From positions 642,539 through 706,538 of the forward strand of contig NZ_FZOH01000003.1 in NCBI RefSeq assembly GCF_900188205.1: 64,000 bases of DNA. The letters run 5' to 3'. The stretch comes from Geodermatophilus saharensis (GTDB lineage Bacteria > Actinomycetota > Actinomycetes > Mycobacteriales > Geodermatophilaceae). Position numbers and translations under genes: made by a program. This document shows positions 42,117 to 51,242 of this stretch, piece by piece. The notes under the pieces were generated by a model that was given only the letters and a program-made list of their open reading frames with translations, searched no databases and was not told where the DNA came from. Every line of letters starts with the position of its first letter. The first letter of the stretch is position 1.

Positions 42117-42780
42117 CTACGTCCGGTCGAGGAACCGCCGGGCGCGGCGGGCGTCGCGCTCGATCAGCGGCCCGGCGACACACGCCACGGCTGCCCACAG
42201 CAGGAGGACGGTCAGCCGGGTCGCCGTCTGCTCGGCCACCCACGTGCCGGCGAAGAGGATCCCCAGGCCGGCCGACATCACGACCTGGGCCCGCTGGTGG
42301 ACCAGCTGCTCGGCCAGCAGCCGGGCCAGGGGCAGCCGCTCCGGCTCGACCGGTCGCCGGCCCCGGACACCGGCGAGCAGCTGCCGGCGCTGCGCCGGGG
42401 TCAGCACCGCGAGCGGGCTGCGCCAGCCCCCCCACCCGGCGTGCCCCGCGCCAGGCGAGGACCAGGCCGGTCAGCTGCACCGCCAGTCCCCCGGCGGCCA
42501 CGCCGTAGCCGACGACGGCCCGCCACGTGGGCACCTCCGCGTCCCGGCCGGGAACCGGGTCCGCGAGGAGGACGGCCAGCACGGCCGCTGCCGCGGTGCC
42601 CGCCAGCAGGACCACCAGCAGCAGCAGGACCCGCCGGCGCCGCCACCGGGCCAGCCGCTCCCCCGCCGAGGCCGTGGGCCGCCGGTCGAGCAGGGAGCGG
42701 GCCTCGGCCCAGCGCGCCTCGTCCCCGCCCGTCACGACGGGCAGCATCGCCGAGGCCGCCGCCCGCCGCCGGGTGCTCAC
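42117..42780 (-). pseudogene. Membrane protein gene interrupted by one base in a C7 run
   Basis: N-terminal part from GTG 42778-42780: cytoplasmic helix, then WRRRRVLLLLVVLLAGTAAAAVL and a second membrane segment (VGYGVAAGGLAVQLTGLVLA). At the run of seven C (42427-42433) the frame fails. With six C the frame would continue RVGGWRSPLAVLTPAQRR into the downstream frame (LLAGVRGRRPVEPERLPLA, two more hydrophobic segments) that stops at 42117. Intact length about 220 residues with four membrane helices. Either a real phase-variable/broken gene or a homopolymer sequencing error. Function unknown. Confidence 0.75.
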
Positions 42781-42804
42781 CCGGCCGGGTGAGCGCGCGC
42801 CGGC

Positions 42805-43650
42805 TCAGAGCCCGACGAGCTCCTCGAGCGCGCCGACCTCCTGGCGGGTGAGCCGGCGGATCGCGCCGCTGCGCATCCGCTGCAGCGAGACCGGGCCGAC
42901 CGCGACGCGGGTCAGCCGGGAGACGGGCAGGCCGACGGCGGCCAGGAGCCGCCGCACGATGTGCTTGCGGCCCTCGTGCAGCACGACCTCCACCACCGAC
43001 TGGCCGGCGTGGGCGTCGACGATCCGGAAGGAGTCGACCTTCACCGGGCCGTCGTCGAGCTCGATGCCGGCGCGCAGCCGGCGGTGCAGGTCACGGGAGA
43101 TCGAGCCCGACACCTGCGCGAGGTAGGTCTTCTTCACCCCGTAGCTCGGGTGGGCCAGCCGGTGGGCGAGCTCGCCGTCGTTGGTGACCAGCAGCAGCCC
43201 CTCGGTGTCCTGGTCGAGCCGGCCGACGTGCACCAGCCCCGGTGCGAGGTCGCCCACCATGTCGCCGATGGTGGGCCGCGCGCGGTCGTCGCTCATCGCG
43301 GTGATCACGCCGGCGGGCTTGTTCACCGCGTAGGTGACCCGGTCGTCGCGCAGCTCGATCCGCTGCCCGTCGACGGCGATCTTGTCCCGCGCCGGGTCCA
43401 CCCGCATGCCCTGCACCGTCACGGTGCGGCCGTTCACGCTGATCCGGCCCTGGTCGACCATGTTCTCGACGACCCGCCGGGACCCGACGCCGGCGCGGGC
43501 GAGCACCTTCTGCAGCCGCTCCCCCTCGCGCTCGGCCGTGGCGGAGGGCGGGCGGTCGCCGGGGTGGGCCGGGGCGAGCTCCATGTCCTCCGACCAGCCC
43601 TCACCGCCGGGGGTGCCGGGGAGGTCGTCGGGCTGCGGTGCGGTGTCCAT
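42805..43650 (-). CDS. rluB: Ribosomal large-subunit pseudouridine synthase B type
   Basis: 281 residues from ATG 43648-43650. An N-terminal unstructured stretch of about 40 residues, S4 RNA-binding domain about 45-105 (RLQKVLARAGVGSRRVVENMV), then the RsuA/RluB catalytic domain with the nucleophile Asp in GRLDQDTEGLLL. Motif YAVNKPAGV precedes it. Modifies 23S rRNA. Position next to scpAB and cmk-der matches other actinobacteria. Confidence 0.94.
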   Translation of the reverse strand: MDTAPQPDDLPGTPGGEGWSEDMELAPAHPGDRPPSATAEREGERLQKVLARAGVGSRRVVENMVDQGRISVNGRTVTVQGMRVDPARDKIAVDGQRIELRDDRVTYAVNKPAGVITAMSDDRARPTIGDMVGDLAPGLVHVGRLDQDTEGLLLVTNDGELAHRLAHPSYGVKKTYLAQVSGSISRDLHRRLRAGIELDDGPVKVDSFRIVDAHAGQSVVEVVLHEGRKHIVRRLLAAVGLPVSRLTRVAVGPVSLQRMRSGAIRRLTRQEVGALEELVGL

Positions 43651-43715
43651 CCGCACCAGTCTCCCACCCTCCGGACGACCGCCGGGACGCGGCGGCGGGC
43701 CGGCCGGCCGGGGGA

Positions 43716-44807
43716 TCAGGAGTCGACCAGCCACGACAGCACGCGGCCCCGCTGCCAGCACCGGCCGACGGCCTCGGCCTGCCGCGCCGACCGGCCGGCC
43801 ACCGTGACGCCGATCGTGCTGTGGCCCGAGGCGGGGCGGTCGCCGAGCGTCGGGACGCCCGGCGCGACCCCGACCCCCTCCACCGACACCCACGCCACCG
43901 GCCGCCCGGCCGCCGCCTCGTCCAGGCGGTGCAGGAAGTGCAGCCTCCGCTCCGGTCGCAGGCGCGCCAGCGACCAGGCCGTCACGACGACGGGCAGGGC
44001 GCCGGTGGGCACCCGGGCGACGGCGTCGGGCAGCACCTCGGCGACGTCGCCGCGCACCGGCACCGGGGGGTCGGTCCCGGCCAGCGCGAGCTGCGCGTCG
44101 AGCTCCGCCCGGCGCTCGGGCCGGTCCGGCGGGAGGCAGGCGCGCAGCCACCGGACGCCGTCGGGGTCGGTTCCGTCCAGCGGGTCGGCGTCGACGCAGA
44201 CCCGGGCGACGACCGGCGGCAGGGACCGGGCCGGGACCGCGCGGTCCCCCACCACCCGGGCCGACACCTGCACCGGGGACGACGGGTCGCCCAGGAACCG
44301 CCCGTCGCCGTAGGAGACCCCGACGCGGTCGACGAGCAGGTCCAGCCCCGCCGGGCGGCCCACGCCGACCAGCCCGACCGCGCCGGCACCGGCGCGCCGC
44401 GCCGCCTCGGCCAGCGCCGGGTACAGCACCGCGGGGTGCCCGGCCTCGTCGGACAGCACCGGACGCCGCGCGGCGGTGGCCGCCACCGCGTCGGCCGCTC
44501 CCAGCAGGGTGTCGACCGCCCCCGCGGCAGCGGCCTCGCCGTCCCCGGAGACGTAGGCGGCGGCCAGGGCCGGGGCGCGCCCGGCGAGGGCGAGGTCGTG
44601 CAGGGCGGCGAGGACGACCGGTGGCCGCCGCCGGCGGGCCGGCAGCGCCGCGAGCGCCCGCAGCGCCTCCGGCGACCCGCCCAGCGCCCCGGCGACGCGC
44701 GCGGACAACGGCGAGGTGCCGGCGTCCGCGGCGAAGCGCCGGTAGGCGTCGGCGAGCGGGCGGGTCCGGTCTGCCCGGTCCTCGCCGTCCGCGGTCGCCC
44801 CTGGCAC
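43716..44807 (-). CDS. DUF2332 family protein
   Basis: 363 residues, GTG/ATG-type start near 44807. Matches DUF2332: AFRRFA-like YRRFAADAGTSPLSARVA at the start, LVGVGRPAGLDLLVDRVGVSYGDG (about 150-175), DADPLDGTDPDGVRWLRACL, and LHFLHRLDEAAAGRPVAWVSVEGVG near the C-terminus. The family is widespread in actinobacteria and its biochemical role is not known. The gene lies between rluB and scpB and interrupts the usual adjacency. Confidence 0.8.
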   Translation of the reverse strand: MPGATADGEDRADRTRPLADAYRRFAADAGTSPLSARVAGALGGSPEALRALAALPARRRRPPVVLAALHDLALAGRAPALAAAYVSGDGEAAAAGAVDTLLGAADAVAATAARRPVLSDEAGHPAVLYPALAEAARRAGAGAVGLVGVGRPAGLDLLVDRVGVSYGDGRFLGDPSSPVQVSARVVGDRAVPARSLPPVVARVCVDADPLDGTDPDGVRWLRACLPPDRPERRAELDAQLALAGTDPPVPVRGDVAEVLPDAVARVPTGALPVVVTAWSLARLRPERRLHFLHRLDEAAAGRPVAWVSVEGVGVAPGVPTLGDRPASGHSTIGVTVAGRSARQAEAVGRCWQRGRVLSWLVDS

Positions 44808-44824
44808 GACGGCGACCCTAGGGG

Positions 44825-45640
44825 TCAGGGCGTCTCGGAGGTCTCCCGCGCGACCTCGGCGGTGTCGGGCAGCAGCGGCGCCAGCGGCGGCAGCTCGTGC
44901 AGGCCGCTGAGGCCGAGCCGCTCGAGGAACAGCGCCGTCGTCCCGTACAGGCCCCCACCGCTGTCGGGGTCGGTGCCGACCTCGGCGACCAGGCCGCGCG
45001 AGAGCAGCGTGCGCATGACGCCGTCGACGCCGACGCCGCGGATCGCCGACACCCGCGCGCGGGTCACCGGCTGCCGGTAGGCGATGACGGCGAGGGTCTC
45101 CAGCGCCGCCTGGGTCAGCCGGCTGCGCGCGGCGCCGGTGAGGTGCCGCTCGACGACGGGCGCGAACTCCTCGCGGGTGTAGAGCCGCCAGCCCTCCCCC
45201 GCGCGGCGCAGCGCGATGCCGGCGCGGCGCCCGTCGTAGCCCTCGGCGAGCTCGGCGAGGGCCGCCCGCACCCGCGGCACCGGGACGCGCAGCGCCGCGG
45301 CCAGCGTCGCCTCGTCGAGCGGGCCCTCGGCGACGAACAGCAGCGCCTCCAGCCCGCCGCGCAGGTCGGCCGGGTCGAGCTCCTCCTCCGGCTCCGGCTC
45401 CGGCTCCGGCTCGGGCTCGGGCATGCCGGGCAGCACCAGCGGCTCCTCCGGCACCGGCGGCACGTCGCCGGCCGGTGGCGCGGGGCGCTCGGCCACCCGG
45501 GCGGCGAGCTCGGCGGCGACGGCGTCCCAGACGGCGGGGTCGTCGTCGGGCCGGCCGGCGGCCTCCTCGCGGGTGGCCGCCAGCTCCGCGGCCAGCGCCT
45601 CCCAGGAGACCGGGCCGCGGTCCGGCGGCTCCGCGGTCAC
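44825..45640 (-). CDS. scpB: Segregation and condensation protein B
   Basis: 271 residues from the GTG 45638-45640, overlapping scpA by 4 bases. The N-terminal 85 residues are acidic/proline-rich with a repeated PEPEPEPEPE tract, an extension not in typical ScpB. Two winged helices follow (about 90-170 LEALLFVAEGPLDEATLAAAL; 175-250 LTQAALETLAVIAYRQPVTRA). Forms the SMC-ScpAB condensin with ScpA and SMC. Confidence 0.95.
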   Translation of the reverse strand: MTAEPPDRGPVSWEALAAELAATREEAAGRPDDDPAVWDAVAAELAARVAERPAPPAGDVPPVPEEPLVLPGMPEPEPEPEPEPEEELDPADLRGGLEALLFVAEGPLDEATLAAALRVPVPRVRAALAELAEGYDGRRAGIALRRAGEGWRLYTREEFAPVVERHLTGAARSRLTQAALETLAVIAYRQPVTRARVSAIRGVGVDGVMRTLLSRGLVAEVGTDPDSGGGLYGTTALFLERLGLSGLHELPPLAPLLPDTAEVARETSETP

Positions 45641-46473
45641 GGGGCCTCCCCGTCGGCCGCCCCGCCGAGGTCGGCCACCGCGGCGACGTCGGCCGGCCCG
45701 GTCCAGCGCACCTGCAGCTCCCCGAGCGGGGTGAGCTGGGTGAAGGTGACCCGCTGCTGGCGGTAGAGCTCGAGCAGCGCGAGGAAGCGGGCCACGACCT
45801 CCAGGGTGGTGGCGCAGTCGCCGGTGAGCGCGCGGAAGGTCAGCGTGCCGGCGCCCAGCAGCGCCGCGCGGACGGCGAGCAGCTGCTCGGCGACGCTGAC
45901 CGGCGGCGCGTGCAGGTGGGTGACCCCGACGGTCGGGGGCTCCTTCGGCGTGAGCGCCCGCGCGGCGAGCGCGGCGAACCGCTCGGGGGTGACGCCGAGC
46001 AGCACCTCCGGCAGCAGCGCGGCGAACCGCGGCTCCAGCGGCGCCTCCCGGGGGTGCCGGCGGACGGCGACGGCCTCCCGCTCGCGCAGCACCGCGGCGG
46101 CCTCCTTGTAGGCGCGGTACTGCAGCAGCCGGGCGAAGAGCAGGTCGCGGGCCTCGAGCAGCTCGAGGTCGTCCTCGTCCTCGATGTCGGCCGCCGGCAG
46201 CAGCCGGGCGGCCTTGAGGTCGAGCAGGGTCGCCCCGACGACGAGGAACTCGCTGGCCTGGTCGAGGTCGAGCTCGTCGCCGAGCGCGCGCAGGTGGGCG
46301 ATGAACTCGTCGGTGACCACCGACAGCGCGATCTCGGTGACGTCGAGCTGGTGCCGGCTGATCAGCTGCAGCAGCAGGTCGAAGGGGCCCTCGAAGTTCG
46401 TGAGCCGGACGGTGAAGCGGCCGGTGTCCACCGGCTCCGGCGCGGTCGCGACCGCGTGCGCTTCTCCGCTCAC
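45637..46473 (-). CDS. scpA: Segregation and condensation protein A
   Basis: 278 residues from the GTG 46471-46473; an in-frame TTG three codons upstream is possible. FTVRLTNFEGPFDLLLQLI near residue 23, then YKEAAAVLREREA, and the C-terminal winged helix (TTLEVVARFLALLELYRQQRV). Kleisin subunit bridging SMC heads, acting in chromosome segregation. Co-translated with scpB. Confidence 0.95.
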   Translation of the reverse strand: MSGEAHAVATAPEPVDTGRFTVRLTNFEGPFDLLLQLISRHQLDVTEIALSVVTDEFIAHLRALGDELDLDQASEFLVVGATLLDLKAARLLPAADIEDEDDLELLEARDLLFARLLQYRAYKEAAAVLREREAVAVRRHPREAPLEPRFAALLPEVLLGVTPERFAALAARALTPKEPPTVGVTHLHAPPVSVAEQLLAVRAALLGAGTLTFRALTGDCATTLEVVARFLALLELYRQQRVTFTQLTPLGELQVRWTGPADVAAVADLGGAADGEAP

Positions 46474-46502
46474 GGACTGCAAATGTAGGCCGTGCGGCGG
46501 CG

Positions 46503-47006
46503 TCAGCCCTTGAGGCGGCGCACCAGCACGGAGTCCTCGCCGTTCTCGGCGAGGTCGGCGAGCAGCACCGACACCGCCTCGCGCACGATCCGGCCGCGGT
46601 CGGCGGCCACGCCGTGCTGGGCGCGCAGCGACAGCCGCGCGCTCTCCAGCGCCAGGAGGTCCTCCGCGGAGATGTAGACGGTGATCTTCTCGTCGTGCCG
46701 GGTGCGGCCGGCTCCGCTGGCGCGGGCGGCCTTGCCGCGGGTGCGCGCGCCGGGCGCGGGCACCGGCGGGGGCGCCGGGGCGCGGAAGGCGGCCAGCGGG
46801 TCGGCGGGAGCACCGCCGGGCACGAGCGTCAGCGACGCCGGCTGCTCGGGCTCCGGCTCGGGGACCGCCGACCGCCGCGCGGAGCGCAGCGCCGGGGACG
46901 CCACCGCGGAGCTCAGCGGGGTCAGCTCGGTGACCTCCGCCGCGGGCGGGTTGTCGGTGCGCCGGAACAGCTCGTCGGCGCCCGGCAGGACCGGACGTCG
47001 TGTCAC
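46503..47006 (-). CDS. Ribbon-helix-helix-like protein between parA-like gene and scpA
   Basis: 167 residues from the GTG 47004-47006, overlapping the ParA-like gene by 4 bases. The first 100 residues are disordered (PEPEPEQPASLTLVPGG, proline-rich). The last 60 (KITVYISAEDLLALESARLSL, GRIVREAVSVLLADL) look like a ribbon-helix-helix or related small DNA-binding fold. With the ATPase it could form an orphan partition-like pair. Not a ParB homologue. Function inferred only from position. Confidence 0.65.
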   Translation of the reverse strand: MTRRPVLPGADELFRRTDNPPAAEVTELTPLSSAVASPALRSARRSAVPEPEPEQPASLTLVPGGAPADPLAAFRAPAPPPVPAPGARTRGKAARASGAGRTRHDEKITVYISAEDLLALESARLSLRAQHGVAADRGRIVREAVSVLLADLAENGEDSVLVRRLKG

Positions 47007-47908
47007 AGGGAGATGACCTCCTTCGCCAGGTCGCGGTAGGCCGCCGCGCCCGAGGAGGTCGGCGCCCAGGTGGTGATGGGCTGGCCGGCGACGGTGGTCT
47101 CCGGGAAGCGGACCGTGCGGTGGATGACGGTCTGGAAGACGGTGTCGCCGAAGGCCTCGACGACGCGGCTGAACACCTCTCGGCAGTGCACGGTGCGTGA
47201 GTCGTACATCGTGGCGAGGATGCCGTCGATCTCCAGCGACGGGTTGAGCCGCTCCTTGACCTTGTCGATCGTGTCGACCAGCAGGGCCACCCCGCGCAGC
47301 GAGAAGAACTCGCACTCCAGCGGGATGACCACGCCGTGCGCGGCGGTCAGGGCGTTGACGGTGAGCAGGCCGAGGGAGGGCTGGCAGTCGATGAGGACGT
47401 AGTCGTACTCGTCGCGCACGGAGTCCAGCTTGCGCAGCAGGGTCTGCTCGCGGGCGACCTCGCTGACCAGCTGCACCTCGGCGGCGGACAGGTCGATGTT
47501 GCTCGGCACGAGGTCCAGGCCGGGCACGTCGGTGCCCACGCGGACGTCGGCCAGCGTCGTCTGCCGCTCCATCAGCGCGTTGTAGATGGTGCGGTCCAGC
47601 TGCTGGGCCGGCACGCCCAGGCCGACCGACAGCGCGCCCTGCGGGTCGAGGTCGACCAGCAGCACCCGGCGGCCGTACTCGACCAGCGAGGCGCCCAGGT
47701 TGATCGTCGACGTCGTCTTGCCGACGCCGCCCTTCTGGTTGCACATCGCGATGACCCGGGCCGGGCCGTGCCGCTCGAGGGGCGGGGGCTCGGGCAGTCG
47801 GTGCTGACGCGCGCGGGCGGGGTCCAGCCGCGAGGCGGCCGCCCCCATCTCCCCGCCGTCGGCCGGGAGTGCGAGAGCCTGACCGGCTCCGTCCCCTCGG
47901 ATCGCCAT
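47003..47908 (-). CDS. ParA/Soj-family ATPase
   Basis: 301 residues from ATG 47906-47908; GGAGGA lies 12 bases before. The N-terminal 50 residues are variable. Deviant Walker A CNQKGGVGKTTST (about 57-69), ALVDLDPQG-type Walker A' (LLVDLDPQGALSVGLG), DYVLIDCQPSLGLLTVNAL. Corresponds to the ParA-like protein upstream of scpA in mycobacteria (Rv1708), distinct from the chromosomal parA near oriC. Probably helps chromosome or cargo positioning with the RHH-like protein. Confidence 0.93.
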   Translation of the reverse strand: MAIRGDGAGQALALPADGGEMGAAASRLDPARARQHRLPEPPPLERHGPARVIAMCNQKGGVGKTTSTINLGASLVEYGRRVLLVDLDPQGALSVGLGVPAQQLDRTIYNALMERQTTLADVRVGTDVPGLDLVPSNIDLSAAEVQLVSEVAREQTLLRKLDSVRDEYDYVLIDCQPSLGLLTVNALTAAHGVVIPLECEFFSLRGVALLVDTIDKVKERLNPSLEIDGILATMYDSRTVHCREVFSRVVEAFGDTVFQTVIHRTVRFPETTVAGQPITTWAPTSSGAAAYRDLAKEVISL

Positions 47909-48106
47909 GAGTCGCCACTCCTCCGTGCTCCCCGGCGGTGCCGGCCGCGGTCGGCCGGCCCGGTCCGCTCGGGTCGGGGACGACGGTAGGGAGATGACCT
48001 GCGCCGATCCACGGGACACGCCGTCGCTGGCGGATCTTGCCGGGGACACGTCCGTACTGCGCAGTAGGGGCTGGCAGAAGGTGCCGACCCGGACCGGCCC
48101 GTCTCG

Positions 48107-49090
48107 TCAGGAGAGGGCGCGCGGGTGGCTCCCGGCGTAGACCTCGCGGAGCTTGTCGACGGTGACCAGCGTGTACACCTGCGTCGTCGTCACCGAGGCG
48201 TGCCCGAGCAGCTCCTGCACGACGCGCACGTCGGCGCCGCCGTCGAGCAGGTGGGTGGCGAAGGAGTGCCGCAGCGTGTGCGGCGAGACGTGCTCGGCGA
48301 GACTGGCGTCGGCGGTGCGCTCGGCCGCCGAGCGCAGGATCGCCCAGGCGCTCTGCCGCGACAGCGGCCCGCCGCGGGCGTTGAGGAACAGCCGCCCGCC
48401 GCGGACCCCGCCGCGCGCCGCCGTCGTCCCCGCTGCGGCCAGCGCCGGGCGGGCGCGCACCAGGTAGTCCTCCACCGCGCGCAGCGCGTAGCTGCCCACC
48501 GGGACGATCCGCTCCTTGCCGCCCTTGCCGGCCAGCCGCACCACCGACGAGCCGCGGTCGAGGTCGTCGACGGCCAGGCCGACGGCCTCGGAGATGCGCG
48601 CCCCGGTGCCGTAGAGGACCTCCAGCAGCGCCCGGTCGCGCAGCCCGCGCGGGCCCTCCACCGAGCCCGCGGCCTCGATCAGCGCCACCACCGCCTCCAC
48701 CGGCACCGCCTTGGGCAGCCGCCGCGCCGGCGCCGGCGGGCGCACCTCCGCGGCGACGTCGCCGGGCACCAGCCCGTCGAGCAGCGCGAAGCGGTGCAGC
48801 CCGCGGACGGCGACGACGGCCCGCGCGGCCGACGTCGCCGACAGCGGCGGGTGCCCGTCGTCCCCGGCGCGCAGCGCGGCGAGGAACCCGGCGACGTCGC
48901 TCTCGGCGACCTCGCCGAGCCCGCGCACCCCGGCCGCGGCCAGGTACTGCGCGTACCGCCGCAGGTCGCGGCGGTAGGAGGCGATGGTGTTGGCGGCCAG
49001 CCCGCGCTCGACGGCGAGGTGGTCGAGGTAGCCCCCGACCACCCGCTCGACGTCGGTGTCGCGCGCGGGCGTGCCCGCCGGCGCCGTCAC
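48107..49090 (-). CDS. xerD: Tyrosine recombinase XerD
   Basis: 327 residues from GTG 49088-49090. SAM-like N-terminal core-binding domain ([21 protein letters not shown]) and catalytic domain with Arg in [22 protein letters not shown] (His-x-x-Arg), [14 protein letters not shown] (His and nucleophile Tyr). Resolves chromosome dimers at dif with XerC. The position near scpAB and pyrG is the housekeeping one, so this is not a mobile-element integrase. Confidence 0.95.
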   Translation of the reverse strand: MTAPAGTPARDTDVERVVGGYLDHLAVERGLAANTIASYRRDLRRYAQYLAAAGVRGLGEVAESDVAGFLAALRAGDDGHPPLSATSAARAVVAVRGLHRFALLDGLVPGDVAAEVRPPAPARRLPKAVPVEAVVALIEAAGSVEGPRGLRDRALLEVLYGTGARISEAVGLAVDDLDRGSSVVRLAGKGGKERIVPVGSYALRAVEDYLVRARPALAAAGTTAARGGVRGGRLFLNARGGPLSRQSAWAILRSAAERTADASLAEHVSPHTLRHSFATHLLDGGADVRVVQELLGHASVTTTQVYTLVTVDKLREVYAGSHPRALS

Positions 49091-49092
49091 GG

Positions 49093-50208
49093 TCAGGACA
49101 GGACCTCCTCCCAGGGCACGGCGGTCATCCCGTGCGCCTCGGCGACCTCCGGCAGCACGACCTGCCCGGCGGCGACGTTGAGGCCGTGGGCGAGGGCGGG
49201 GCTGGCGGTGACCGCCGCCCGGGTGCCCTGCTCGGCCAGCGCCATGACGTAGGGCAGCGTCACGTTGGTCAGCGCGTGCGTGGAGGTGTTCGGGACGGCG
49301 CCGGGCATGTTCGCCACGCAGTAGAACACCGACTCGTGCACCCGGAAGGTCGGGTCGTCGTGTGTCGTGGGCCGGCTGTCCTCGAAGCAGCCGCCCTGGT
49401 CGACGGCGATGTCGACGAGCACCGAGCCCGGCTTCATCCGCTTCACCAGGTCGTTGCTGACCAGGGTCGGGGCCTTGGCGCCGGGCACCAGCACCGCGCC
49501 GATGACCAGGTCGGCGTCGAGGACGGCCCGCTCCACCTCGTAGGCGTTGGAGGTCACCGTCTGCAGGTGGCCGCGGTAGACGTTGTCGGCGGCGCGCAGC
49601 TTGTCGACGTCCTTGTCCAGGACGACGACCTCGGCCTGCATGCCCAGGGCGATGGTGGCGGCGTTCATGCCCGACACCCCGGCGCCGATGACGACGACCT
49701 TGGCCGCGTAGACGCCCGACACCCCGCCGAGCAGGACGCCGCGCCCGCCGTGGGCCCGCTCCAGGCTGTGCGCGCCGACCTGCGGCGCCATCCGCCCGGC
49801 GACCTCGCTCATCGGCGCCAGCAGCGGCAGCGCGCCGTTGGCCGTCTGCACGGTCTCGTAGGCGATCGCGGTGGTCCCCGAGGCCACCAGCGCCTCGGTG
49901 CAGGGCCGCGAGGCGGCCAGGTGCAGGTAGGTGAACAGCGTCTGCCCGGCCCGCAGCCGGCCGTACTCCTCCTCGATGGGCTCCTTGACCTTGAGCAGCA
50001 GGTCGGCGTCGGCCCAGACGTCGTCGGCGCTGTCGACGATGCGGGCGCCGGCGGCGGTGTAGTCGCCGTCGGGGATGGACGAGCCCTCCCCCGCCCCCCG
50101 CTCGACGAGCACCGTGTGACCGGCCCGGGTCAGCTCGGTGACCCCGGCGGGGGTCAGCGCGACCCGGTACTCCCTGTTCTTGACCTCTCGGGGCACCCCG
50201 ACGTGCAT
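49093..50208 (-). CDS. ald: Alanine dehydrogenase
   Basis: 371 residues. [20 protein letters not shown] at the N-terminus, catalytic Lys in LLKVKEP (about 75) and His in YLHLAA (about 96), Rossmann [10 protein letters not shown] near 175, and [25 protein letters not shown]-dependent interconversion of alanine and pyruvate. The gene ends 2 bases from the xerD start, so they may share a transcript. Confidence 0.97.
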   Translation of the reverse strand: MHVGVPREVKNREYRVALTPAGVTELTRAGHTVLVERGAGEGSSIPDGDYTAAGARIVDSADDVWADADLLLKVKEPIEEEYGRLRAGQTLFTYLHLAASRPCTEALVASGTTAIAYETVQTANGALPLLAPMSEVAGRMAPQVGAHSLERAHGGRGVLLGGVSGVYAAKVVVIGAGVSGMNAATIALGMQAEVVVLDKDVDKLRAADNVYRGHLQTVTSNAYEVERAVLDADLVIGAVLVPGAKAPTLVSNDLVKRMKPGSVLVDIAVDQGGCFEDSRPTTHDDPTFRVHESVFYCVANMPGAVPNTSTHALTNVTLPYVMALAEQGTRAAVTASPALAHGLNVAAGQVVLPEVAEAHGMTAVPWEEVLS

Positions 50209-50400
50209 GGCGGTCCACTCCTGTCGCTGCGGCCGGTCCGAGGTCGTCGGTCCCGCGCCTGTCCTCGCGCCCCCGGTGAGGGGACCCGGAACGGACCCTA
50301 ACCAGCGCCCGGGCTGCCGTCAGTCCGCGCAGCGCCCACGATGGCCGGGCGGGTGACCCGGGTAGTGGCCGGGTCACCCCCGAGGAGGAGGAACACCCCG

Positions 50401-51054
50401 ATGCGCCTGTACGCCTCGCGCCCCGACCGCCGGCTCGGTCAGGTGCTGGCCGACGTCGGCGTGCTCGCCTGGCTGGTGCTGTGGGTGCTGGTCGCCCGGG
50501 CGGTGCACGGCGCGGTGCTGGTGCTGGCCGAGCCCGGCCGGGCGGTGGAGGACCTCGGGACCTCGGTGGCCGACAGCATGGGGTCGGCGGCGTCGGCGGC
50601 CGAGGACGTGCCGGTGGTCGGCGACGAGCTCTCCGAGCCGCTGGGGTCCCTCGGCGACGCCGCCGGGTCGGTCAGCGGCGCCGGGCAGGCCGCGCAGGAC
50701 GCCGTCGCCACGCTGGCCACCGTGCTCGCCGTCGTGCTGGTGGTGCTGCCGGTGGGCTGGCTGCTGCTGCGCTGGCTGCCCTGGCGGCTGCGCTGGATCC
50801 GGGAGGCGTCGGCGGCGTCACGGCTGCTGCGGGGGGACGGGCCGGACCTGGAGCTGCTGGCCGCCCGCGCGGTGGCCACCGCTCCCCTGCCCCGGCTGGC
50901 CGCGCTGCCGCCGGGCACCGGTGAGGCGTGGCGGGCCGGCGACCCGGCGGCGGTGCGGCTGCTGGCGACGCTGGAGGCCGGCCGGCTGGGGCTGCGGCTG
51001 CCGGTGCCCGACGCGGCAGGGTCCGGCGCCACCGCACCGCCGTCCCGCCCGTGA
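50401..51054 (+). CDS. Two-helix membrane protein, hypothetical
   Basis: 217 residues from the ATG 50401 with GGAGGAGGAA upstream. First membrane segment about 18-42 ([20 protein letters not shown]), then an extracytoplasmic helical loop rich in Ala/Gly/Ser/Asp, a second segment about 100-125 ([19 protein letters not shown]), then a basic cytoplasmic domain. No family name known to me, although it looks like a common actinobacterial membrane protein. Divergent from ald with a 192-base gap. Confidence 0.75.
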   Translation: MRLYASRPDRRLGQVLADVGVLAWLVLWVLVARAVHGAVLVLAEPGRAVEDLGTSVADSMGSAASAAEDVPVVGDELSEPLGSLGDAAGSVSGAGQAAQDAVATLATVLAVVLVVLPVGWLLLRWLPWRLRWIREASAASRLLRGDGPDLELLAARAVATAPLPRLAALPPGTGEAWRAGDPAAVRLLATLEAGRLGLRLPVPDAAGSGATAPPSRP

Positions 51055-51167
51055 GGTGCCTTCATGGCGATATCGGCCCCCTTCCGGGGGCCTGGACGAT
51101 GCCTTCATCGCGATATCGGCCCCTCGCGGGGGCCGGGAAGGTGCCTTCGTCGCGATGAAGGCCCCTC
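51054..51167. repeat. Cluster of three GGTGCCTTC-type palindromic units
   Basis: Three related units at about 51054-51084, 51098-51124 and 51139-51167. Each starts GGTGCCTTC or GATGCCTTC, passes CGCGAT or GGCGAT and ends in GGCCCC or AAGGCCCC. The third is nearly the same as the single unit at 41334-41361. They fill the gap between two plus-strand genes. They may fold into nested hairpins and act as a terminator for the membrane-protein gene. Confidence 0.6.
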
Positions 51168-51242
51168 CCCGGGCGGCGGCCCCGCTCGGGTTGAGTCCGC
51201 CGTCCCCGGTGCCGAAGTCCCCTCCCGAGCCGGGAGGTGTCC

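Noticed and set aside
48107-49090. Mobile-element integrase
   Set aside because: The tyrosine recombinase is in conserved synteny with pyrG, nudix and scpAB and matches XerD; no attachment sites or cargo are present.
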